Assembly: GCA_020650975.1 (NCBI GenBank)
Contig: JAIPMN010040487.1
Coordinates: forward strand, 1-22,849
Direction of reading: 5' to 3'
Origin: Apostichopus californicus
Lineage: Eukaryota > Echinodermata > Holothuroidea > Aspidochirotida > Stichopodidae
Length of the DNA: 22,849 nt
This document shows, piece after piece, positions 21,701 through 22,849 of the stretch. The translations under genes were made by a program, and so were the position numbers. The first letter of the stretch is position 1, and every line of letters begins with the position of its first letter. Under the pieces are notes generated by a model that ran no database searches, had not been told where the DNA came from, and saw only the letters and a program-made list of their open reading frames with translations.

Positions 21701-22767
21701 TAACATTATATGAAGGTATGTTCCTTTAAAATTAAAATTTAGCAATTTTAATGTTACCCTTCCTTTGCCTGTGTTTTAAAATAAATGTTCAAGTTTGTGA
21801 GTTAAGATGCTCTCTGCAGATTGAGGTACTGACCATAAGTTGCTCTGAAAAGTCCACCGTTTTCTCTTCTGTGTGGAGTCGGTGGAGGGCACTCTGGGCC
21901 CTGGCTGTGGTGCCCACTGCGGATGTCTGGTTGTAATGCTCCTCGATGGGGGACATCAGGGACCCGAGAAGTTCAATGATGGGTCCACTGGGGTTGTGTC
22001 GCTCCTGTTTTATCAGAATGAAAGATGGCCATCATTACCAAGGTTGCTTTTCTTCCACTTTTAATAATAATTTTGTTCGTTGGTTCTGAAAAATCTTATT
22101 ACGTTATTAAATCCTTTGATATAAATGTCTGAAGAATAAATAGAACACTGGTTGGAAATTTTAAACGTTTGAAAGAGCAGAGAATTTATTGAGTCATGGC
22201 AGCTCCCTATCAATCTTTAATTTGCTATTTCCTTTCCATTGGTCTTACTTATCCCTTGGTTATTGCCAAGAGGTCAATCAGGGCTAGTTCAAGCAGGAAT
22301 CTTTCTTTAATAAGCGTGCTAATATGAGTATCACACCCCACCTTCATTTTATAAATCCTAGAAAAAGTGAAAATTTTGTTAAATAAAGAGAAGAAAAAAA
22401 AGAAAACCACTGAACTTACCATACACAATGTAAAATCTGTTCATACTAGGAGAAGCATTTACTTTTAAGTTACCCTTCAAAATGAGCTGAATAAGAATTG
22501 CCTCCAGGAGATCCACCGTACTTGTCGTCGGCCGGTTTCACAGATCTTTCTTAAATGAATGCTTAGTTACGAAATGTAAACGCTGGTCCATTACATGACC
22601 TTTGACCTTACCAGTTCTGCTAAGAGAGCTCCTCTATGTTTCTCCAGTAGCTTTCTAAGGGATCGTCTTAACTTTGCCAGTTCTTCAGCATTAAGCTGGA
22701 CACCTTTGGCTTCAAACTTTTGTGAGCTCTGAGGCCTCTCAGTCGGCGATGCGAGTGAGATGGTTGC
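568..22767 (-). CDS. UBR4: UBR4 E3 ubiquitin-protein ligase, internal part (29 exons)
   Basis: This is the middle part of the giant N-recognin UBR4 (p600). From knowledge of the family, UBR4 binds N-degrons through a UBR box, works with KCMF1 and calmodulin in a cytosolic quality-control ligase, and ends in a hemi-RING region that engages the E2. Both of those catalytic and recognition ends lie outside this window. The sequence shows 29 exons with GT-AG introns and consistent phases that join into 1,574 codons with no stop. Rough window-protein layout: residues 1-109 helical linker after the UBR box; 110-526 WD40-like propeller; 528-690 beta-sandwich-like; 690-960 Ser/Pro linker and helices; 975-1095 acidic linker; 1093-1108 UIM-like motif; 1120-1250 Ser/Gly/Glu-rich linker; 1250-1574 armadillo-like helices. 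Identification is by recognition of conserved peptides against the remembered human protein. It is incomplete at both ends because of the window edges, with no sign of decay. Expression signals lie outside the window. Confidence 0.96.
647..1173. other. Intron between exons 28 and 29
   Basis: AT-rich, with a C9 run at 823-831. Short open frames on both strands show no recognisable protein. Confidence 0.8.
1174..1392 (-). CDS. UBR4: UBR4 window exon 28
   Basis: 73 codons, phase 0, acceptor GAACAG and donor GTGAGG. It begins [20 protein letters not shown] and contains [16 protein letters not shown], close to human [19 protein letters not shown] and KEKYRQLRDLHTLDSH. It ends YDTLIEL. Predicted all-helical. 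Confidence 0.98.
1655..1732 (-). CDS. UBR4: UBR4 window exon 27
   Basis: 26 codons, phase 0, acceptor TTTCAG and donor GTAAGA. The peptide [20 protein letters not shown] then FYYLCE matches human IKKITDTNSRIPPPVFDHSW then FYFLSE. Confidence 0.97.
1733..2356. other. Intron between exons 26 and 27
   Basis: AT- and A-rich on the plus strand. I see no repeat or gene in it. Confidence 0.8.
2357..2428 (-). CDS. UBR4: UBR4 window exon 26
   Basis: 24 codons, phase 0, acceptor ATTCAG and donor GTAAAT. The peptide [20 protein letters not shown] then LPYQ differs from human at only two positions (as recalled). Confidence 0.98.
2546..2620. mobile_element. Possible degraded hAT-like terminus
   Basis: CAGTGGTCCACAAACTGTTA resembles the CAGTGGTTCTCAAAC ends of Charlie-type hAT elements and is followed by an AACGACCCAGG block. 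The right boundary is not found and no target duplication is visible. Confidence 0.3.
3052..3144 (-). CDS. UBR4: UBR4 window exon 25
   Basis: 31 codons, phase 0, acceptor TTTATAG and donor GTATCT. It contains [20 protein letters not shown] then YVK, matching human [23 protein letters not shown]. The sequence upstream of its acceptor is duplicated. Confidence 0.97.
3149..3262. repeat. 62-bp tandem duplication upstream of the exon 25 acceptor
   Basis: AAAGAAACAAAATA(T/A)AAACAGATG begins at 3149 and again at 3211, and both copies continue through AAAATCCCTCATCCTA. On the transcribed strand this duplicates the T-rich acceptor tract (TTTTGTTTCTTT). Confidence 0.9.
3410..3518. mobile_element. Possible degraded hAT-like right terminus
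   Basis: The segment ends GCGTTTGAGAACCACCG, whose reverse complement CGGTGGTTCTCAAACGC resembles a hAT terminus, preceded by GGGCGACCGG. No partner end or target duplication was found. Confidence 0.3.
3558..3677 (-). CDS. UBR4: UBR4 window exon 24
   Basis: 40 codons, phase 0, acceptor CTCTAG and donor GTAAGT. It contains [18 protein letters not shown], matching human [18 protein letters not shown]. It is an armadillo-like helix pair. Confidence 0.97.
4131..4138. repeat. hAT target-site duplication, left copy
   Basis: CTCTAGAC, identical to 4583-4590. Confidence 0.88.
4139..4582. mobile_element. Non-autonomous hAT DNA transposon (MITE-like, 444 bp)
   Basis: The ends are imperfect inverted repeats: the left reads CAGGGTTTCCCTAACT and the reverse complement of the right reads CAGGGGTTCTCTAACT (14 of 16 match). 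The element is bracketed by perfect 8-bp duplications CTCTAGAC at 4131-4138 and 4583-4590. An 8-bp target duplication with TIRs starting CAGGG is the hallmark of the hAT superfamily, and CTCTAGAC fits both described hAT target patterns (nTnnnnAn and nnnTAnnn). Inside there is no transposase frame. Near the ends a CAC(A/G)AACCCCC motif recurs. It lies in the intron after exon 23. Confidence 0.88.
4583..4590. repeat. hAT target-site duplication, right copy
   Basis: CTCTAGAC. On the minus strand its first two bases are donor positions +5 and +6 of exon 23 (GTGCGT at 4594-4589). Confidence 0.88.
4595..4816 (-). CDS. UBR4: UBR4 window exon 23
   Basis: 74 codons, phase 0, acceptor CGTTAG and donor GTGCGT. 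It contains [10 protein letters not shown], an acidic/basic helical stretch, and [17 protein letters not shown], nearly identical to human [18 protein letters not shown] hAT element ends 12 bases past the exon, and its target duplication overlaps donor positions +5 and +6. Confidence 0.97.
5105..5575. repeat. 64-bp minisatellite containing copies of an exon end and its splice donor
   Basis: Unit boundaries (the ctg that is the exon's last codon, CAG) occur at 5164, 5228, 5292, 5356, 5417, 5481 and finally 5545, the real exon 22 end, giving spacings of 64, 64, 64, 61, 64 and 64. A further partial copy at 5105 lacks the donor. Each unit repeats the exon's last ~30 bases (…ATCCCATACATGCAG on the minus strand), then GTAAGG (GTAAGA at the 5292 copy) and ~28 bases of intron. 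Internal units mostly carry a three-base TAT addition relative to the exon; the leftmost and exon copies do not. Confidence 0.95.
5545..5786 (-). CDS. UBR4: UBR4 window exon 22
   Basis: 242 bases: two bases completing Met, then 80 codons. Acceptor TTTCAG, donor GTAAGG. It starts SGRSSAYGD (human the same), has a variable Gly/Ser/Glu linker, then helices [16 protein letters not shown] and the conserved [10 protein letters not shown]. The last ~30 bases of this exon with its splice donor are repeated six more times in the intron. The exon copy itself is intact and in frame. Confidence 0.97.
5941..6089. repeat. Interspersed repeat, copy A
   Basis: It starts TGTCACAAGTAGAATGCTGA, contains TAATCTCTATTGTT, and ends ATTTTGCAGCTGCTGCAGC. 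It shares start, middle and end in the same order with 9603-9765. I do not recognise the family. It lies in the intron before exon 22. Confidence 0.85.
6214..6348 (-). CDS. UBR4: UBR4 window exon 21
   Basis: 135 bases (2 + 44 codons + 1), acceptor GTCACAG and donor GTAAGC. The peptides [20 protein letters not shown] and [10 protein letters not shown] match human [20 protein letters not shown] and AVDSVAGEHS. This is a low-complexity but strongly conserved Ser/Glu/Thr linker. Confidence 0.97.
6349..7264. other. Intron between exons 20 and 21
   Basis: Contains a C-rich run near 6698-6713 and AT-rich sequence. Plus-strand open frames at 6643-6852 and 7061-7399 are low-complexity or antisense to exon 20 and are not genes. 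Confidence 0.8.
7265..7442 (-). CDS. UBR4: UBR4 window exon 20 (UIM-like helix)
   Basis: 59 codons plus one base, acceptor ATTCAG and donor GTAAAG. It begins [14 protein letters not shown]; with the preceding DDE it fits the UIM pattern (acidic cluster, hydrophobic, x-x-Ala-x-x-x-Ser-x-x-acidic). The rest, [11 protein letters not shown] and [15 protein letters not shown], matches human LGLQSLGLS and [15 protein letters not shown]. The UIM function is inferred from the motif only. Confidence 0.97.
7723..8060. repeat. 54-bp minisatellite next to the exon 19 donor
   Basis: The anchor ATTGTTCT recurs at 7723, 7777, 7831, 7885, 7939, 7993 and 8047, exactly 54 bases apart, about 6.3 copies. Units differ by point changes. 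The array stops ten bases from the exon 19 splice donor (8070). Confidence 0.95.
8071..8238 (-). CDS. UBR4: UBR4 window exon 19
   Basis: 56 codons, phase 0, acceptor TTCATAG and donor GTGCGT. An acidic/Pro stretch leads to [17 protein letters not shown], matching human [16 protein letters not shown]. The final acidic residues form the first part of a UIM-like motif completed by exon 20. A 54-bp tandem array begins about ten bases into the following intron. Confidence 0.97.
8239..8953. other. Intron between exons 18 and 19
   Basis: I see no repeat, mobile element or gene in it. Confidence 0.75.
8954..9193 (-). CDS. UBR4: UBR4 window exon 18
   Basis: 80 codons, phase 0, acceptor TCCCAG and donor GTGAGT. 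It starts [13 protein letters not shown] (human VSFSCKQALIRVL), continues with a [10 protein letters not shown] proline-serine segment, and then an acidic Glu/Asp/Ser linker. The acidic linker is conserved in character rather than in sequence. Confidence 0.96.
9403..9524 (-). CDS. UBR4: UBR4 window exon 17
   Basis: 122 bases: two bases completing Gly, then 40 codons. Acceptor TCTCAG, donor GTACGC. The peptide [20 protein letters not shown] begins as human LTHIEATVNALVDII. It is a helical-repeat-like segment. Confidence 0.97.
9603..9765. repeat. Interspersed repeat, copy B
   Basis: It starts TGTCACAAGTAGGATGCTAA, contains TAATCTCTACTGTT, and ends ATTTTGCAGCTGCTGCAGC. CTGCAGCAG and CTGCTGCAG near the end form a perfect 9-bp hairpin. 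It has the same orientation as copy A, and lies in the intron before exon 17. Confidence 0.85.
10018..10197 (-). CDS. UBR4: UBR4 window exon 16
   Basis: 180 bases: two bases completing Asp, 59 codons, and one base of Gly. Acceptor TTGCCAG, donor GTAAGC. A Ser/Asp-rich variable start leads to [20 protein letters not shown] and LAPACLPG, which align with human FITQLVNHFWKLHASKPKN and FLAPACLPG. Confidence 0.97.
10198..10702. other. Intron between exons 15 and 16
   Basis: I see nothing beyond AT-rich sequence. Confidence 0.75.
10703..10910 (-). CDS. UBR4: UBR4 window exon 15
   Basis: 69 codons plus one base, acceptor GAAAAG and donor GTGAGT. It contains [33 protein letters not shown] and INLVSFAD, matching human DQALLSKAVQCLN and DPEVFQRLVITARSIA. 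The region is predicted helical. The variable part between these peptides is an Ala/Pro/Val linker. Confidence 0.97.
10911..11770. other. Intron between exons 14 and 15
   Basis: The composition is somewhat more balanced than in other introns. A 74-codon plus-strand frame (11069-11293) has no recognisable protein. No clear repeat. Confidence 0.7.
11771..11905 (-). CDS. UBR4: UBR4 window exon 14
   Basis: 45 codons, phase 0, acceptor CTTCAG and donor GTAGGT. It is helical, with [16 protein letters not shown] and SAYHDHK; the latter corresponds to human SAYHSHK. No open frame of comparable quality exists in other frames here. Confidence 0.95.
11906..12306. other. Intron between exons 13 and 14
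   Basis: I see nothing specific in it. Confidence 0.75.
12307..12581 (-). CDS. UBR4: UBR4 window exon 13
   Basis: 275 bases: two bases completing Val, then 91 codons. Acceptor TTCTCAG, donor GTAAGT. It starts [20 protein letters not shown] and [10 protein letters not shown], conserved and ending the beta-sandwich. A Thr/Ser/Ala/Pro-rich disordered linker and a short helix with SSSLEVLD follow. The linker differs strongly from human, as expected for unstructured sequence. Confidence 0.97.
12621..12730. repeat. (TAA)n microsatellite
   Basis: About 110 bases of TAA/TGA/TTA-type triplets with ATGATTATA interruptions. In the transcript it is (ATT)n, lying about 40-150 bases upstream of the exon 13 acceptor, across the usual branch-point zone. 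Confidence 0.97.
13165..13249 (-). CDS. UBR4: UBR4 window exon 12
   Basis: 28 codons plus one base, acceptor CGTCAG and donor GTTAGT. The peptide [20 protein letters not shown] matches human [20 protein letters not shown]. The last base combines with exon 13 to make Val. Confidence 0.98.
13250..13645. other. Intron between exons 11 and 12
   Basis: Contains three copies of GATTAAAA near 13261-13282 and otherwise nothing recognisable. Confidence 0.75.
13646..13777 (-). CDS. UBR4: UBR4 window exon 11 (beta-sandwich)
   Basis: 44 codons, phase 0, acceptor CATCAG and donor GTAGAT. The peptides [20 protein letters not shown] and [19 protein letters not shown] match human UBR4 (NNNSTMVMTG, QAIERAPSYIEIFGRT). 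These are strong strand-forming segments of the predicted sandwich. Confidence 0.98.
13927..14082. repeat. 13-bp G-rich minisatellite (potential G-quadruplex)
   Basis: Twelve units of TTGAAGGGAGGGG, starting every 13 bases from 13927; one unit begins CT and the last is degenerate. The plus strand has two G-runs per unit (GGG and GGGG) separated by A, so any two adjacent units satisfy the G3+N1-7 quadruplex pattern. The transcript is C/T-rich. The array ends six bases from the exon 10 donor. Confidence 0.95.
14089..14249 (-). CDS. UBR4: UBR4 window exon 10 (beta-sandwich)
   Basis: 161 bases: two bases completing Gly, then 53 codons. Acceptor CATCAG, donor GTACGC. It contains [29 protein letters not shown] and GMYVASTK, almost identical to human. 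It begins a region whose alternating strands suggest a galactose-binding-like beta-sandwich; the fold is my inference. A 13-bp tandem array begins about seven bases into the following intron. Confidence 0.98.
14250..15234. other. Intron between exons 9 and 10, part without the array
   Basis: AT-rich, with a C-rich stretch near 15118-15142. Short open frames on the minus strand (14426-14650, 15000-15203) show no homology that I recognise. Confidence 0.75.
15235..15343. repeat. 22-bp minisatellite next to the exon 9 donor
   Basis: TACTTGAATGAC recurs at 15235, 15256 (degenerate), 15278, 15300 and 15322, with a unit of about TACTTGAATGACYGTTGTTA. It abuts the GTAAAA donor of exon 9 at 15347. 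On the minus strand some units contain CAAGTATGT, a donor-like sequence. Confidence 0.9.
15348..15721 (-). CDS. UBR4: UBR4 window exon 9 (last propeller blades)
   Basis: 374 bases (1 + 124 codons + 1), the longest exon here. It contains [60 protein letters not shown] and a basic patch [12 protein letters not shown]. The [11 protein letters not shown] peptide is a clear WD40-like blade. The acceptor is CTAG after a long (TCC)n/C tract, and the donor GTAAAA is followed by a 22-bp tandem array. The basic patch is also present in human, where it is less Lys-rich. Confidence 0.97.
15724..15789. repeat. (GGA)n / (TCC)n microsatellite serving as polypyrimidine tract
   Basis: A G-run followed by GGA and GAA triplets on the plus strand. 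On the transcribed strand it reads (TTC)n(TCC)n then C9 and TCTAG, so the microsatellite forms the whole polypyrimidine tract directly before exon 9. Confidence 0.93.
15790..16230. other. Intron between exons 8 and 9, part without the microsatellite
   Basis: AT-rich; nothing recognised. Confidence 0.75.
16231..16303 (-). CDS. UBR4: UBR4 window exon 8
   Basis: 73 bases: two bases completing Gly, 23 codons, and two bases of an Asn codon. Acceptor TTTTCAG, donor GTAAGT. The peptide [20 protein letters not shown] then TLK joins in frame to exon 9. It is less conserved than its neighbours. The placement rests on splice sites and phase matching on both sides. Confidence 0.92.
16304..17348. other. 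Intron between exons 7 and 8
   Basis: One of the longest introns. I see no repeat or gene in it. Confidence 0.7.
17349..17433 (-). CDS. UBR4: UBR4 window exon 7
   Basis: 28 codons plus one base (starts in phase 0, ends after one base of a Gly codon), acceptor TTTCAG and donor GTTAGT. The peptide [20 protein letters not shown] followed by MLFFSYAH matches the human VAGGGVS/YYSH segment of the propeller. Confidence 0.97.
17434..17897. other. Intron between exons 6 and 7
   Basis: I see nothing specific in it. Confidence 0.75.
17898..18122 (-). CDS. UBR4: UBR4 window exon 6 (propeller blades)
   Basis: 75 codons, phase 0, acceptor ATGCAG and donor GTAAGT. Landmarks are [32 protein letters not shown] and [10 protein letters not shown]. 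It continues the WD40-like propeller, with IYNL in the position of a classical WD-type strand end. Confidence 0.98.
18123..18731. other. Intron between exons 5 and 6
   Basis: AT-rich, with poly-T runs. The plus-strand open frame 18539-18736 has no recognisable protein. Confidence 0.75.
18732..18884 (-). CDS. UBR4: UBR4 window exon 5 (propeller blade)
   Basis: 51 codons, phase 0, acceptor TTGACAG and donor GTATGC. It contains [27 protein letters not shown] and TADFVK, among the most conserved UBR4 peptides. Two propeller strand pairs are visible. Confidence 0.98.
18996..19382 (+). mobile_element. 5'-truncated LINE end, CR1/L2-like, with 3' tail
   Basis: An open frame from 18996 to 19289 reads [20 protein letters not shown], then [27 protein letters not shown] and [13 protein letters not shown]. 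This is the well-known C-terminal end of non-LTR retrotransposon polyproteins, downstream of the reverse transcriptase. After the stop come paired GCGCTA blocks and the tail GGCGCTATATAAAAATT followed by ATT repeats, as in CR1/L2-type LINEs and their SINEs. The catalytic RT domain is absent, so it is a dead fragment, antisense to UBR4. The clade assignment is tentative. Confidence 0.88.
19387..19620. repeat. 18-bp minisatellite after the LINE tail
   Basis: About 13 copies of ACACACGAGTACAATTTA with single-base variants. One similar copy (AACACACAAGTATAATT, 18981-18997) lies on the other side of the LINE fragment. Because 18 is a multiple of three, several frames stay open through the array; these are not genes. 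Confidence 0.95.
19689..19778 (-). CDS. UBR4: UBR4 window exon 4 (propeller blade)
   Basis: 30 codons, phase 0, acceptor TTTGCAG and donor GTAAGT. The peptide [20 protein letters not shown] followed by [10 protein letters not shown] matches the family closely and forms blade strands. The acceptor could also be read two bases later, but only the chosen one keeps the frame. Confidence 0.97.
19779..20523. other. Intron between exons 3 and 4, part before the small insertion
   Basis: AT-rich, then a C-rich patch near 20419-20466. Nothing else recognised. Confidence 0.7.
20524..20662. mobile_element. 111-bp insertion between 14-bp direct repeats
   Basis: ACTAAAACAATAAG occurs at 20524-20537 and 20649-20662. 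The 111 bases between end in a (TTTTA)-like run and include a tandem pair of CATTCTCTTACA. Long perfect flanking repeats next to a simple tail suggest target-primed retroposition of a short element. Family not recognised. It is in the intron between exons 3 and 4. Confidence 0.55.
20767..21018 (-). CDS. UBR4: UBR4 window exon 3 (propeller start)
   Basis: 84 codons, phase 0, acceptor CTACTAG and donor GTAAGT. It begins [15 protein letters not shown] and contains [11 protein letters not shown] and [18 protein letters not shown], nearly identical to human UBR4. The last peptide reads as a WD40-like blade: a hydrophobic strand, a Gly turn, then a second strand. This exon opens the beta-propeller. 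Confidence 0.97.
21155..21396 (+). mobile_element. tRNA-derived SINE
   Basis: The head looks like a tRNA. It has an A box TAGCTCAGTGG (21162-21172), a B box GTTCGAGTC (21205-21213) and a six-pair acceptor-stem match, GGAGTG (21155-21160) with CACTCC (21213-21218). A body of about 160 bases follows, with a CTGAC-TTCG-GTCAG hairpin (21302-21315) and a final (ACAT)n tail near 21380-21396. The pattern of tRNA head, body and short-repeat tail is that of a SINE, not a functional tRNA gene. I see no clean target duplication. Confidence 0.78.
21524..21801. repeat. Tandem duplication, two ~143-bp copies
   Basis: AAATACAGTCCTTATCCATTC begins one copy at 21524 and the next at 21667. Both run through TTATATGAAG, TTTAATGTTA and AAATGTTC(C/A)AGTTTGTGAG with scattered differences. 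Confidence 0.9.
21834..22004 (-). CDS. UBR4: UBR4 window exon 2
   Basis: 57 codons, phase 0, acceptor AAACAG and donor GTCAGT (a less common +3 C). The end, [18 protein letters not shown] then FSEQLM, matches the human segment that precedes [11 protein letters not shown]. It is a helical linker between the UBR box region and the propeller. Confidence 0.92.
22005..22611. other. Intron between exons 1 and 2
   Basis: I see no repeat or gene in it. Confidence 0.75.
22612..22767 (-). CDS. UBR4: UBR4 window exon 1
   Basis: 52 codons, phase 0 at both ends, acceptor CTCTAG and donor GTAAGG. It encodes a polar, mostly helical stretch ending in [14 protein letters not shown]. By homology it lies in the linker C-terminal to the UBR zinc finger, whose Cys/His residues are not in this window. 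This linker is weakly conserved, so the boundary evidence is mainly the splice sites and the frame match to the next exon. Confidence 0.85.
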
Positions 22768-22849
22768 CTAGAGTGAAATAAAAATTTTAATGAGATTTGA
22801 ATGAGAGCAATCTCTGTTTTTCTTTTTCTCCTTTGGGGGGGGGGGGGGG

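Noticed and set aside
22612..22849. UBR-box zinc finger
   Set aside because: No Cys/His pattern of the UBR box is present; by homology it lies upstream of this window.

Overview
The window is eukaryotic and contains one protein-coding gene that I can support. It is an internal part of the giant E3 ubiquitin ligase gene UBR4 (p600; Drosophila purity of essence/pushover; plant BIG), on the minus strand. I placed 29 exons between 22767 and 568. Every junction is GT-AG, every exon keeps the reading frame, and the exons total 4,723 bases, or 1,574 codons plus one base. That is about 30% of a protein of roughly 5,200 residues in human. The gene runs off both edges. The N-terminal part with the UBR box lies beyond 22849, and the C-terminal part with the E2-interacting hemi-RING region lies beyond position 1. 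Recognition rests on near-identical stretches remembered from human UBR4, such as [30 protein letters not shown] and [10 protein letters not shown].

In transcription order (high to low coordinates), exons 1-2 encode a helical linker after the UBR box. Exons 3-9 encode a WD40-like beta-propeller. Exons 10-13 encode a predicted beta-sandwich. Exons 13-22 alternate helical repeats with acidic or Ser/Thr/Pro-rich linkers and contain a motif fitting the ubiquitin-interacting motif (UIM), split by an intron. Exons 22-29 encode conserved armadillo/HEAT-like helices.

The introns are AT-rich, mostly 0.2-1.1 kb, and carry mobile and tandem DNA. I see a 444-bp non-autonomous hAT element with an 8-bp target duplication, a 5'-truncated CR1/L2-like LINE end (plus strand), a tRNA-derived SINE, two copies of an unnamed interspersed repeat of about 150-160 bp, a 111-bp insert between 14-bp direct repeats, and tandem arrays with 13-, 18-, 22-, 54- and 64-bp periods.

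The most unusual pattern is where these sequences sit. The 64-bp array is built from the last ~30 bases of an exon plus its 5' splice site, so the intron holds six extra copies of the donor. The 13-, 22- and 54-bp arrays start within about 10 bases of other donors. A (TCC)n tract forms the polypyrimidine tract of one acceptor, a 62-bp duplication copies another acceptor region, and the hAT element inserted into a splice donor whose sequence was kept by the target-site duplication.

The organism is an animal. The LINE tail, SINE type, intron density and close match to vertebrate UBR4 suggest a marine invertebrate, perhaps a deuterostome such as an echinoderm, but I cannot fix the species. I found no bacterial, viral, CRISPR or operon-like system, and no second gene.
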